From Methylomarinum sp050304855 (GTDB taxonomy: Bacteria; Pseudomonadota; Gammaproteobacteria; Methylococcales; Methylomonadaceae): a DNA stretch of 30,857 nucleotides. This document shows, one piece after another, positions 16,905 to 25,988 of the stretch. The stretch covers positions 1-30,857 of the forward strand of contig JBNLEI010000099.1 of assembly GCA_050304855.1 (NCBI GenBank), in the 5' to 3' direction. The notes below the pieces were generated by a model. It had not been told where the DNA came from. It was given only the letters and a program-made list of their open reading frames with translations, and did no database searches. A program made the translations under genes and the position numbers. Positions within the stretch are counted from its first letter, which is position 1, and each line of letters starts with the position of its first letter.

Positions 16905-17771
16905 TCACAAATAATCCATCATCGCCGTACCGAGGTCTGCCGGCGAATCAACCACCTCAACGCCGGCCGCCCGCAAAGCCGCCACTTTGCCTTCCGCGGT
17001 GCCTTTTCCGCCGGTAACGATAGCGCCGGCATGGCCCATTCTTTTACCGGGAGGAGCCGTTCGGCCGGTGATGTATGACACCACTGGTTTGGTCACACTG
17101 GACTTAATAAATTCCGCCGCCTCTTCTTCTTCGCTGCCGCCGATTTCGCCGACCATAATAATGCCCTCCGTCTGTTCGTCCTCTTGAAAACGGCTCAGCA
17201 CATCGATGAAGTTCATACCGTGTATCGGATCTCCGCCGATACCGACGCAAGTGCTTTGACCCAACCCCTGCGTAGTCGTTTGATGCACCGCTTCATATGT
17301 CAACGTACCGGAACGGGAAACGATGCCGATTTTTCCCGGTTGATGAATATGTCCCGGCATAATGCCTATTTTGCATTCGCCCGGAGTAATCACGCCGGGG
17401 CAATTTGGGCCAACTAATAAGGAATCAGTCCCGACCATGGCCGCTTTAACTTTCAACATGTGCAGTACCGGAATGCCTTCGGTGATGCAAACGATCAATT
17501 CGATCCCTGCGTCCACCGCTTCCAGAATCGCATCCGCCGCGAAAAACGGCGGGACATAAATCACGCTGGCGTTGGCTCCCGTTTCGGCAACAGCTTCCTG
17601 AACCGTATCGAACACCGGTACACCCAAATGGTTCTGTCCCCCCCGGCCGGGAGTCACGCCCCCGACTAATCGGGTACCATAAGCCAATGTTTGCTCAGAA
17701 TGAAAAGTCCCTTGTTTGCCGGTAAACCCCTGACAGATCAGTTTGGTCTCTTTATTGACTAAAATGCTCAT
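16905..17771 (-). CDS. sucD: Succinyl-CoA synthetase alpha subunit
   Basis: The 288-residue alpha subunit binds CoA and carries the phosphohistidine that relays phosphate between nucleotide and succinate in the TCA cycle. Visible family blocks are CQGFTGKQGTFHSEQ at the N terminus, GPNCPGVITPGECKIGIMPGH, SRSGTLTYEA and GKRMGHAGAI, where the final H is the phosphorylated histidine. It resembles SucD more closely than malate-CoA ligase MtkB of serine-cycle methylotrophs, for example in the PNCPGVITPGECKIGIMPGHIH stretch. It overlaps the end of sucC by four bases, giving coupled translation and equal amounts of the subunits. Confidence 0.96.
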   Translation of the reverse strand: MSILVNKETKLICQGFTGKQGTFHSEQTLAYGTRLVGGVTPGRGGQNHLGVPVFDTVQEAVAETGANASVIYVPPFFAADAILEAVDAGIELIVCITEGIPVLHMLKVKAAMVGTDSLLVGPNCPGVITPGECKIGIMPGHIHQPGKIGIVSRSGTLTYEAVHQTTTQGLGQSTCVGIGGDPIHGMNFIDVLSRFQEDEQTEGIIMVGEIGGSEEEEAAEFIKSSVTKPVVSYITGRTAPPGKRMGHAGAIVTGGKGTAEGKVAALRAAGVEVVDSPADLGTAMMDYL

Positions 17772-18937
17772 GCGTTTCCTCCTGCCAGCGCCACCACCTG
17801 TTCCGCAGCATGATTCAAATCCTCGGCCGTAACCAATCCCAGTCCGGATTCGTTTAACAATGCTAACCCGCGTTCGGCATTAGTCCCTTCCAACCTGACC
17901 ACAACCGGCACGTTAAGATCGATTTCGCGCACAGCGGCCAGAATACCTTGCGCAATGACATCGCATTGTACAATACCGCCGAAAATATTGACCAAAACGG
18001 CCTTAACGTTAGTGTCGGATAATATCAGCTTGAACGCCTCCGCAACTTTTTCGGCATTGGTTCCTCCTCCGACATCGAGAAAGTTAGCGGGCGACCCGCC
18101 CTTGAATTTGACCAGATCCATTGTTGCCATCGCCAAGCCTGCACCGTTGACCATACAACCGATATTGCCTTCCAAAGTCACGTAATTGAGATCGAACCGT
18201 TTTGCCTTACATTCCTTTTCATCTTCCTGGCGCTCGTCCCTGAGTTCGAAAATATCGGGATGGGCAGCGACTGCATTGTCGTCGAAATTGATTTTGGCAT
18301 CGAGCGCCAAAACCGCTCCGGTTTCGGTCTCGACCAGTGGATTAATTTCGATCTGGCTCGCGTCCTTATCCATAAATAGACGATACATCCCCTGCATGAT
18401 TTTGCCGAGCGCTTTGCCTTGTTCACCCTGCAAACCTAATACTTTTGCAATCCTCCGGCATTGATAGGATTGCAGTCCCGCTGCAGGATGCACGCGGCTG
18501 CTGACGATTTTTTCCGGCGTTTCCTTTGCTACCTCTTCAATATCCATACCACCGGCAGCGGAAGCCACGAACATCACCCTTTCGCTGGCCCTGTCCACCA
18601 ACAGGCTCAGATAAAATTCCCGTTTAATCGGATTGACCTCTTCGACCATAACCGATTCCACAGGCAAACCGTCAGCTGTCGTCTGCACTGTCGCTAAACG
18701 TGTTCCAAGCATTTGTTCGGCAAGCTGTCCGGCTTCGGCCGCCGATTCTGCAAACTTAACGCCACCGGCCTTACCTCTGGCTCCTGCATGTATCTGCGCT
18801 TTCACGATCCATTTTTGACCGGGCAAACCGGCCGCAATACTTTTAGCCTCAAAAGCAGTCGTGGCAAATTTCCCGTCAGGCACCGGAATTCCGTAGTCTC
18901 TAAATAACTGCTTAGCCTGATATTCGTGAATATTCAT
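17768..18937 (-). CDS. sucC: Succinyl-CoA synthetase beta subunit
   Basis: The 389-residue beta subunit holds the ATP-grasp nucleotide site and the succinate site. Landmarks are MNIHEYQAKQLF at the start, KAQIHAGARGKAGGVK, QIEINPLV, GNIGCMVNGAGLAMATMD and PANFLDVGGG. The KAQIHAGARGKAGG block resembles some malate-CoA ligases (MtkA), so that activity cannot be excluded. The body and the partner subunit favour succinate. It is the first gene of sucCD. A promoter with AATAAT and a weak -35 lies in the 84-bp gap shared with the divergent pilS gene. Confidence 0.95.
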   Translation of the reverse strand: MNIHEYQAKQLFRDYGIPVPDGKFATTAFEAKSIAAGLPGQKWIVKAQIHAGARGKAGGVKFAESAAEAGQLAEQMLGTRLATVQTTADGLPVESVMVEEVNPIKREFYLSLLVDRASERVMFVASAAGGMDIEEVAKETPEKIVSSRVHPAAGLQSYQCRRIAKVLGLQGEQGKALGKIMQGMYRLFMDKDASQIEINPLVETETGAVLALDAKINFDDNAVAAHPDIFELRDERQEDEKECKAKRFDLNYVTLEGNIGCMVNGAGLAMATMDLVKFKGGSPANFLDVGGGTNAEKVAEAFKLILSDTNVKAVLVNIFGGIVQCDVIAQGILAAVREIDLNVPVVVRLEGTNAERGLALLNESGLGLVTAEDLNHAAEQVVALAGGNA

Positions 18938-18984
18938 TTAAAACTCCAGTTCGATACGGTTTTAGCCACATTATCCAAAGTGCT

Positions 18985-19013
18985 ATTATTCTAGCTCACC
19001 GTTGAGAATACAA
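18985..19013 (-). promoter_or_regulatory. Candidate sigma-70 promoter of sucCD
   Basis: On the minus strand TTGTAT (19013-19008) and AATAAT (18990-18985) are separated by 17 bases. The -10 matches consensus at 5 of 6, the -35 at only 3 of 6. Predicted start is near 18978, about 40 bases before the sucC ATG. Confidence 0.42.
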
Positions 19014-19021
19014 GATGCTTT

Positions 19022-20647
19022 ATGCCGCCTGATCAAGCCAATACCATTTATCCCTGCCCGTTTTCCAGAAATTACGGCATTCCCGTCAACCAAGCTTGGC
19101 TGCTGCTAAAGACTTTCTTTATTTATCGCTTTATCGTTGCCAACTTGTTCGTCATCTTATTTTTCAGCCCATTCGGCCCTTCGGTTCTAGGCACGAGCGA
19201 TAAACAACTGTATGTCGTCGCTAGTCTGTTGTATCTGGCAGTGACGCTGCTTTCCATGCCTTTTATTTTCTGGCGTCTAAGCAGTTATGTCAGTCAGGCT
19301 CAGGTACTGATTTTTACCGATATTCTATTCATCACACTGCTAATGCATGCCTGCGGCGGCGTTAACAGCGGAATCGGTATATTGTTGGCCATTTCAATCG
19401 CCGCCGGAGGATTGCTAATCGGCGGACGTTGCGCCATGTTGTTTGCGGCTCTAGCCAGCCTTGCGGTACTGGCGGAACAATTATACGCAATGCGTTCGGA
19501 CGACATTCCCAGCTCAGCGCTGACCTATTCCGGCATGCTCGGCGCATCTTTTTTTACTATCGCCTATCTGTCCTATGTCATGGCGCGGCGTACCGAGCAG
19601 TCGGAACTGTTGGCCAGCGAACGCCAGCAAACCATTTCCAAACTAGAAGAACTTAACCGCTACATCATTCAACATTTACAGAGCGGCATCATCATTTGCA
19701 ACCAGCGGCGGCAGGTGCAAATGTCCAACGAAGCCTCTTTGAGACTGTTGAATCTGACACAACTGCCGACCAGCTTGGAAGATATTTCAGCCCAATTACC
19801 ACTGGCTTTGGAACTTTGGAAAAATGATTCAAGCCAGGATTTCGCCATCCTGCAATTAGCTAACGGCAACGAGATTCAAGCCCGTTTTTCTCCGTTGAAG
19901 ATACAAAACGAAGTGCTGTTCATGATCATTTTGGAAGACATCGCGTTGTATAATCAACGCCTGCAACAAAACAAGCTCGCCTCGCTAGGCCGCCTGACCG
20001 CCAGCATCGCCCACGAAATCCGCAATCCGCTCGGAGCGATCAGCCATGCGGGACAACTGTTATCGGAAGCTCCGGAACTAACGCCTCAAGACAAACGATT
20101 GACCGAAATCATCCAAAATCATAGCAAACGGGTTAACAACATTATCGAGGACATTCTTAAACTGTCGCGCAGAAGCCCCTCAAAAAAAGAAAAAATTGTC
20201 CTGGACAGCTGGATTCCCGATTTTGTCGATACGATGATTGCCGAACAAAACTACCGTAAAGACTGCATTAGCGTGGTCTTCAACGACCATCAGCTCTCGG
20301 CTCTGATGGATATCGGTCACCTTAAGCAGATCCTGAACAACCTGTGTGCCAACGCACTGAAATACGGTTGTAAAGAAAACGAAAACATCATATTAAAGGT
20401 GGAATTCGATAAGGACCTCCCCTGCATCCATGTGATCGATAACGGCCCCGGTATTGACACCGAGAACCGCCAACACCTGTTCGAGCCTTTTTTCACCACG
20501 TCGAGCAGCGGCACCGGCCTCGGATTATACATTTCCCGCGAACTTGCCGAACTGAACCAGGCAAAATTAAGCTATGCTTTTACTGACAACAAAAGTTGTT
20601 TTACGCTATGTTTACCCAATGCCGAAAAAGCGATTATTGAAATATGA
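19022..20647 (+). CDS. pilS: PilS-type sensor histidine kinase
   Basis: The 541-residue protein has about six hydrophobic segments in residues 25-190, a PAS-like region at about 205-310, and HisKA with H331 in SIAHEIRNPLGAISH. The ATPase domain contains NNLCANALKYG, DNGPGI and GTGLGLYI. A many-helix, loop-poor sensor followed by one PAS is the design of PilS, which senses pilin levels in the membrane and controls PilR in type IV pilus regulation. It overlaps pilR by four bases. The sucC-pilS neighbourhood is also seen in Xanthomonadaceae. The ribosome site is weak. No pilin gene is in the window. Confidence 0.9.
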   Translation: MPPDQANTIYPCPFSRNYGIPVNQAWLLLKTFFIYRFIVANLFVILFFSPFGPSVLGTSDKQLYVVASLLYLAVTLLSMPFIFWRLSSYVSQAQVLIFTDILFITLLMHACGGVNSGIGILLAISIAAGGLLIGGRCAMLFAALASLAVLAEQLYAMRSDDIPSSALTYSGMLGASFFTIAYLSYVMARRTEQSELLASERQQTISKLEELNRYIIQHLQSGIIICNQRRQVQMSNEASLRLLNLTQLPTSLEDISAQLPLALELWKNDSSQDFAILQLANGNEIQARFSPLKIQNEVLFMIILEDIALYNQRLQQNKLASLGRLTASIAHEIRNPLGAISHAGQLLSEAPELTPQDKRLTEIIQNHSKRVNNIIEDILKLSRRSPSKKEKIVLDSWIPDFVDTMIAEQNYRKDCISVVFNDHQLSALMDIGHLKQILNNLCANALKYGCKENENIILKVEFDKDLPCIHVIDNGPGIDTENRQHLFEPFFTTSSSGTGLGLYISRELAELNQAKLSYAFTDNKSCFTLCLPNAEKAIIEI

Positions 20648-21984
20648 AGATGCCCGTCACCCTGATTGTTGACGACGAACCCGATATCAGGGAATTGCTG
20701 GAAATCACACTGAATAGAATGGATATCGATACCGTCTCGGCAGCCGATATCGAGAGCGCCCGGCAATTACTGAAGAAACAGCATTTCGATCTTTGCTTAA
20801 CCGACATGCGCCTGCCGGACGGCGACGGCCTGGATTTGGTTGACTATATCCAATCCAACGGACTGCGCATGCCATGCGCGGTCATAACCGCTCACGGCAA
20901 TATGGACACGGCCGTCAAAGCGATGAAAAAAGGCGCTTTCGATTTTCTGTCCAAACCTGTGGATTTAGTAGCGTTAAGGCAATTGGTCGGCAACGCATTG
21001 CAGCTATCCAACCCGCAACAAAAAAACAAAGAACGCCGAACCCGCAATATCTTGTTGGGCGATTCCGAGTTGATGCGGCAAATCCGTTCCAAAATCGAAA
21101 AAGTCGCCCGCAGCCAGGCACCGGTTTATATCAGCGGCGAATCCGGCTCGGGTAAGGAATTGGTGGCCAGACTGATCCACCAGCAAAGCCCGAAGAGCGA
21201 ATTTCAATTTGTTGCCGTCAACTGCGGCGCAATTCCGCATGAATTGATGGAAAGCGAGTTTTTCGGTCATAAAAAAGGCAGTTTTACCGGCGCGGTCAGT
21301 GACAAAAAAGGCCTGTTTCAGGCGGCGGACGGCGGCACCCTGTTTCTCGACGAAGTCGCCGACTTACCTTTGTCGTTGCAGGTCAAATTGTTACGTGCCA
21401 TTCAGGAGAAGAAAATCCGCCCGGTCGGCGAACAGAGCGAAATTGCCGTCAATGTCAGAATACTCAGCGCCACTCATAAAGATCTAGGCAAAATGGTGCA
21501 GCAAGGCAACTTTCGGCAAGACCTTTACTATCGCCTCAATGTCATAGAACTCAATCTGCCGCCTTTGAGAGCCAGGGCCGGCGATATCCCACAAATCACC
21601 GAATTTTTGCTGACCAAATTGGCTAAAGCCAATGACTTGCCTCAACCTCGGATTTCCCCAGCCGCGTTGAACGCCCTGAAACAATATTACTTTCCGGGCA
21701 ACGTGCGCGAACTGGAAAATATCCTTGAGCGCGCTCTGGCCCTGTATGATGGGACCAGTATCGAGCAGGAAGACCTCAATCTGTCCGTCGGCACGGAGCT
21801 GGCTGCCGCCGAAGACTTCAATCCAACCAAACAATCGCTGGAAGAGTATCTGGAAAACATCGAAAAACAGGCTCTAACAACCGCTTTGGAAGAAAACCGC
21901 TGGAACAAAACAGCGACGGCCAAACAGCTTGGCCTGACCTTTCGTTCGCTACGTTACCGGTTAAAGAAACTGGGGTTGGAATAA
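20644..21984 (+). CDS. pilR: PilR-type sigma-54 response regulator
   Basis: The 446-residue protein has three parts. The receiver has D54 in LTDMRLPDGDG. The AAA+ activator domain has Walker A GESGSGKE (165-172), the sigma-54 loop GSFTGA (212-217), Walker B GTLFLDEV and the FPGNVRELEN block. A Fis-type helix-turn-helix ends it (NKTATAKQLGLTFRSLRYRL). GSFTGA in place of GAFTGA is normal in PilR. Phosphorylated by PilS, it would activate RpoN-dependent promoters such as that of the major pilin. The gene starts within the last codons of pilS. Confidence 0.93.
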   Translation: MKMPVTLIVDDEPDIRELLEITLNRMDIDTVSAADIESARQLLKKQHFDLCLTDMRLPDGDGLDLVDYIQSNGLRMPCAVITAHGNMDTAVKAMKKGAFDFLSKPVDLVALRQLVGNALQLSNPQQKNKERRTRNILLGDSELMRQIRSKIEKVARSQAPVYISGESGSGKELVARLIHQQSPKSEFQFVAVNCGAIPHELMESEFFGHKKGSFTGAVSDKKGLFQAADGGTLFLDEVADLPLSLQVKLLRAIQEKKIRPVGEQSEIAVNVRILSATHKDLGKMVQQGNFRQDLYYRLNVIELNLPPLRARAGDIPQITEFLLTKLAKANDLPQPRISPAALNALKQYYFPGNVRELENILERALALYDGTSIEQEDLNLSVGTELAAAEDFNPTKQSLEEYLENIEKQALTTALEENRWNKTATAKQLGLTFRSLRYRLKKLGLE

Positions 21985-22339
21985 TTAACCTCACGGCCCG
22001 CCCGTTTCATTGCGCGGAAATATAATACTGAACGCTTTAAAACGCGTTTCCGATCCGCTTTTCAAATCTTCCCAATCGATTGTATTGGTCATCTAACACG
22101 CCTTTTCAGCTAGACTCCAGGCCACCCCATCCGAGTGTATTTGCACCTTATACAATTAAACTATGCTATTTGACTCACATTAGCTATGTGATTTCACATA
22201 AATTATTGATAAAAATCATTATTAAATCCATATCTCATTGTAATTAAAGAAATAACAAATATGGCGTGAAACATGCTGATTATTATGCCCACACAAAACC
22301 GTAATGTAATTAAAAACTTACAATAATAGGCATATATTC
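21985..22339. other. AT-rich control region upstream of the TonB receptor
   Basis: These 355 bases hold the Fur-box-like site at 22205-22223 and the inverted repeat ATGTGA-TT-TCACAT (22186-22199). Its two-base spacer is too short for CRP. The decamer TGTAATTAAA occurs twice (22239-22248 and 22305-22314). The last 200 bases are much richer in A and T than the flanks. No terminator for pilR and no gene are evident. Confidence 0.5.
22205..22223 (+). promoter_or_regulatory. Fur-box-like operator upstream of the TonB receptor
   Basis: The 19-mer ATTGATAAAAATCATTATT matches the E. coli Fur consensus at 13 of 19 positions. In the 7-1-7 view TGATAAA-A-ATCATTA matches 11 of 14. It lies about 115 bases before the receptor start, so control by iron or another Fur-family metal is plausible. 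Confidence 0.5.
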
Positions 22340-24646
22340 ATGAGTTATAAACATCTATTGCTCTTTACCGGCATGTTACCAAGCATTGCGGTCATGGCCG
22401 AACATGAGGGAGAAATCCATCGCGGCGAGGATATGATTATTACCACCGCCCATAAAATGTTTCCTAACACTACTATCGCGACTCCCAGTTTTGAAGTCAC
22501 CAAGGAGGATATCGACAAAACCAACCTGACCAGTGCCGAAGACGCTATCAGAATGGCACCCAGCGTTCAGGTCAGAAGGCGTTTTTACGGCGATACCAAC
22601 GGTGTAACGGCGATTCGGGGATCGACCAATTTCCAGACTAACCATTTCAATATGTATGTAGACGGCCTGCCGTTGCATAACCCTGTGCAAACCAAATGGA
22701 ACGGCGCGCCGAAATGGAATCTGATCGCACCGAACGCTATCGATTCCACCACGGTTTTTTACGGCCCCTATTCGGCGGAACACAGAGGAGCCTTCGGCGG
22801 CACATTCGACTTAAAAACCCGCCTGCCGGAAGAATTCGAAATGAGTATGGACGTGACCGGTATCATTCAGGAATCACATCGTTTTGGTCAGGAAGAAGTA
22901 TTGACGGGACACAAGGAATTTATCTCGGCCGGTAACCGTTTCGGTGATTTCACCATCTACGGTTTTTACAATCATTTGGAAAACGAGGGGCAAGCGCAGT
23001 CTTTTGCCGTCAGCACTCCAACTGCCGGCGTCGGCGGAACCACGGTTACCGGCGGTTATCCTACCAAGACGATAACCGGTACGCCCAGCATGGTATCCGG
23101 CGACTTCGGCATCAATGAAAACATCACCGACTTATACGAATTGAAAGTCGGATACGACTTCAACCCCGATTTGAGAGGATTATTCACCATCGCCTTCGAA
23201 GATACCGAAAGACTCAGCCAAGGCAGAACCTATCTTGAAGACGGTAACGGCGACCCCTATTGGGGAGTACCAACCAACACGGTTAACCAAAACGGTCAAC
23301 AATTTACGGCGAACCCGACCTCGTTCGGCTGGCCCAATCTCTCCGGCAGCGAAAATGAAAGAAAAACTCTAGCATACGGTTTCAATCTGTCAGGCAAACT
23401 GACTGAAGATTGGGACATCGACACCACCGCCAGTTATTTCGATGCATTCAAAGATACCACTTACGAAAACAGACGCAGCAAAGACGATCCACGCTATGCG
23501 ACCGATAAATCCGGTCGTATCACGGACATCGAAGTCTGGTGGGTGGACTATAGCCTCAAACTGGCTACGCAAAATCTGTTCGGCCGCGACGATCTGGGAT
23601 TCATGGCCGGCTATCAATATAACCATTCGTTTTTGGACATTGACCAATACAACTCTAGCAATGTTGAAGCGGATTACCGCGAGACCTTAAGGGATGCCGA
23701 CGGCGGCTCAACCCAGAGCCACAGCGCATTCATGCAGGCGGATTGGGACTTCATCGAACACTGGAATATCATGGCCGGCTTACGCTATGACCACTGGTCG
23801 ACATCGCGAGGCCATTTAAACGACTGTTCTGGCTGTACAGGGACACAGATTTTAGAAGACAGAGACGCCTCCAGAATTTCGCCTAAAGCCTCTTTGGCTT
23901 TTACACCGACCAACGACCTCAGCTTCCGCTATTCATTCAGTAAAGCTTACCGTTTCCCGGTCGCCGAAGAGTTGTTCGACAGTTCTAACAACACCAATGC
24001 GTCCAACATCTCCGACCCGACCCTGGGACCGGAATCCGGCTATTTTCATGACTTCAATATTCGTTACGAGCTGGACCAGGGCTACGCCAGCGTTTCGTTT
24101 TTCTTTAATGAAATCGAAAACGAAATCATGAACACCACCACCTTATTAAATGGTGGAGGCACCAGCAACAGAACCCGCGGTATCGACAAAACCGAAACGA
24201 TCGGCATCGAGGCGATTTATCAGCAGGATTACATTATGGACTTGCCGATCGGGCTCTCCGTTAACGGTACTTGGCTAAACAAGGAAATCAAGGAAGATTC
24301 CAACAACCCCGAGCTGGTTGATAAAGAATGGGTGAGAATCCCTCAGTGGCGCGCTAATGCAACGCTGACTTATCATACAATGCCGGGTTGGGACAATATT
24401 GTTGCGTTGCAGTATCGCAGCAAACAGCATGTAAACCCCGATAATAGCGATACTTACGACCACGTCTACGGTGCTTCCGATGAATATGTTCTGGTAAACG
24501 TCAAATCCGCCTACAAAATGGACATTGGCAACGGCATAAAGGCGAGGTTCTCGGTTGGTATCGACAACCTGTTGGATGAGGATTACTATGATCACCATCC
24601 TTATCCACAACGAACCTACTTTGCCAATATTGGTCTGGATATTTAA
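22340..24646 (+). CDS. TonB-dependent outer-membrane receptor
   Basis: The 768-residue protein has a signal peptide ending in AVMA and a TonB box-like EDMIITTA near residue 30. The plug domain (about 45-160) includes AIRGSTNFQTNHFNMYVDGLPL, and a beta-barrel runs to the end with the NLLDEDYYDHHPYPQRTYF signature. Such receptors import metal complexes, vitamins or sugars using TonB energy. The substrate is not readable. An extracellular loop has CSGC near residue 500. A Fur-like site precedes it. A BNR-repeat protein and a thioredoxin-like protein follow on the same strand, which suggests a metal or metal-chelate uptake cassette. It is not obviously of the OprC/NosA copper type. Confidence 0.92.
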   Translation: MSYKHLLLFTGMLPSIAVMAEHEGEIHRGEDMIITTAHKMFPNTTIATPSFEVTKEDIDKTNLTSAEDAIRMAPSVQVRRRFYGDTNGVTAIRGSTNFQTNHFNMYVDGLPLHNPVQTKWNGAPKWNLIAPNAIDSTTVFYGPYSAEHRGAFGGTFDLKTRLPEEFEMSMDVTGIIQESHRFGQEEVLTGHKEFISAGNRFGDFTIYGFYNHLENEGQAQSFAVSTPTAGVGGTTVTGGYPTKTITGTPSMVSGDFGINENITDLYELKVGYDFNPDLRGLFTIAFEDTERLSQGRTYLEDGNGDPYWGVPTNTVNQNGQQFTANPTSFGWPNLSGSENERKTLAYGFNLSGKLTEDWDIDTTASYFDAFKDTTYENRRSKDDPRYATDKSGRITDIEVWWVDYSLKLATQNLFGRDDLGFMAGYQYNHSFLDIDQYNSSNVEADYRETLRDADGGSTQSHSAFMQADWDFIEHWNIMAGLRYDHWSTSRGHLNDCSGCTGTQILEDRDASRISPKASLAFTPTNDLSFRYSFSKAYRFPVAEELFDSSNNTNASNISDPTLGPESGYFHDFNIRYELDQGYASVSFFFNEIENEIMNTTTLLNGGGTSNRTRGIDKTETIGIEAIYQQDYIMDLPIGLSVNGTWLNKEIKEDSNNPELVDKEWVRIPQWRANATLTYHTMPGWDNIVALQYRSKQHVNPDNSDTYDHVYGASDEYVLVNVKSAYKMDIGNGIKARFSVGIDNLLDEDYYDHHPYPQRTYFANIGLDI

Positions 24647-24669
24647 TCGAAACCTGATTTTGTCCCGGC

Positions 24670-24699
24670 AAAGCTTCCTTGTCTAAGCAAGGGAGCTTT
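24670..24699 (+). terminator. Hairpin between the TonB receptor and the BNR gene
   Basis: Arms AAAGCTTCCTTG and CAAGGGAGCTTT pair over 12 positions (one G-T) around TCTAAG. It is followed by CGTCGTT, a poor T tail. It may reduce, rather than stop, transcription into the next gene 40 bases on, giving more receptor than periplasmic partners. Confidence 0.55.
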
Positions 24700-24737
24700 C
24701 GTCGTTATAGGCAAACCGCAATTAGAAGAATATCGCG

Positions 24738-25985
24738 ATGAAAAAACAAATAATCCTATTGCCGGCTTTGTTGATCGGCCTAAACACTGCCTGTTCAAGT
24801 AAAAACAGCGCAGACGTCGTCAATTATCTACTGGAACAGGAAACAAAAAACGCGCAAGCGCAAACAAACAAAGGACACCGCCACTCGCTACCGGAAGGTA
24901 TCATCAGCGTTGATATCGTTGCCAGCAATGATCGCTTGCATCTGTTGACCGGCCACCATTACCAAGGACACAAAACCTTATGGCACCAATTTTCCGACGA
25001 TGAGGGCAACAGTTGGTCCAGTGCCGTTAAAATCTTAGGTAAACGCAACCTGCCGGTTAACATGGAACGTGGCAAAGACGCTCAAATTACCGCACAAGGT
25101 GGCAACATCGTCGTCACCTGGATGCAATATGTCGAGGGAGTCCGTTTCAATGCCGGCCCGATGATGGCTGCCCGTTCTTCCGACGGCGGCCAAACGTGGC
25201 AAACTGCGCCGGCTCCGCCGGATTGGGAACAAGGCCCGCATGGCTATTTCGATTTAGCAGCTGACAGCCATGCTATGCACGCCGTCTGGCTCGATAGCCG
25301 TAACGGTCGCCCGGAGGTTACGGCTTCACAAGCTTTATATTATGCCCGATCTGAAGACGGCGGCCTCAGCTGGCAAAACGACCTCCTATTGGACGGCCTG
25401 ACTTGTTCTTGTTGCTGGAACACCGTTAAAACCGATGCCGAAAACAATGCTTTCGTGTTATACCGTGACAAACAACCGTCCGACATGTCGATCGGCCGAG
25501 TCGACCCTCAACAACAATGGCAACGTCTAAACCACGTCGGCGCTTTCAACTGGCAATTCGAAGGTTGCCCCCATATCGGCGGAGGTCTGGACTTTCAATA
25601 TCAGGCAGGACAAAAACGGATTCATGCAGTCATCGGCAGCGGTCATCCAGATCATCTTGGCGTGCATTATCTGTCTTCCGACGATAATGGCAAAAATTGG
25701 TCGGAAACCCTGCAATTAGGTGACGAATCGGCAGTACATGCCGATATCGCCTCGCACCCGGACGGTCGTGTCGTTGCCGTATTCGACATGATGGGCGAAG
25801 ACGGATTGGTGGTTTTTTCCGCCCAATCAGCGGATAAAGGCAATCACTGGTCGCAACCTGAACAAATCTCGACTCCCGGCAAGAGAGCCTCGCACCCGCG
25901 CATTGTCAAAACCAAAACGGGTTTTCTGGTATTGTGGACCGAAAACGACGGCCATCAACAAACTTTGGCAACCCGGAGATTATAA
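24738..25985 (+). CDS. BNR/Asp-box repeat (sialidase-fold) protein with CxCC motif
   Basis: The 415-residue exported protein has five Asp boxes of the S-x-D-x-G-x-x-W type: SDDEGNSW, SSDGGQTW, SEDGGLSW, SSDDNGKNW and SADKGNHW. They imply a six-bladed propeller. The N terminus has a signal peptide and Cys19 in LNTAC, an imperfect lipobox. Annotation pipelines would say exo-sialidase, but I see no reason for sialic acid use. A cysteine cluster, CSCC (223-226), and a later CPH (277-279) could bind a metal or be kept reduced by the thioredoxin-like protein encoded three bases downstream. It probably works in the periplasm with the TonB receptor. Function inferred only from context. Confidence 0.82.
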   Translation: MKKQIILLPALLIGLNTACSSKNSADVVNYLLEQETKNAQAQTNKGHRHSLPEGIISVDIVASNDRLHLLTGHHYQGHKTLWHQFSDDEGNSWSSAVKILGKRNLPVNMERGKDAQITAQGGNIVVTWMQYVEGVRFNAGPMMAARSSDGGQTWQTAPAPPDWEQGPHGYFDLAADSHAMHAVWLDSRNGRPEVTASQALYYARSEDGGLSWQNDLLLDGLTCSCCWNTVKTDAENNAFVLYRDKQPSDMSIGRVDPQQQWQRLNHVGAFNWQFEGCPHIGGGLDFQYQAGQKRIHAVIGSGHPDHLGVHYLSSDDNGKNWSETLQLGDESAVHADIASHPDGRVVAVFDMMGEDGLVVFSAQSADKGNHWSQPEQISTPGKRASHPRIVKTKTGFLVLWTENDGHQQTLATRRL

Positions 25986-25988
25986 GTC

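Noticed and set aside
16905..18937. Malate-CoA ligase (mtkAB) of the serine cycle
   Set aside because: Both subunits match sucCD more closely, and no other serine-cycle gene is adjacent.
22186..22199. CRP site upstream of the TonB receptor
   Set aside because: TGTGA and TCACA are separated by two bases rather than the six needed for CRP, so it is listed only as an inverted repeat.
24738..25985. True sialidase
   Set aside because: Asp boxes define the propeller fold only; no sialic acid genes are nearby and the cysteine cluster and neighbours suggest another role.
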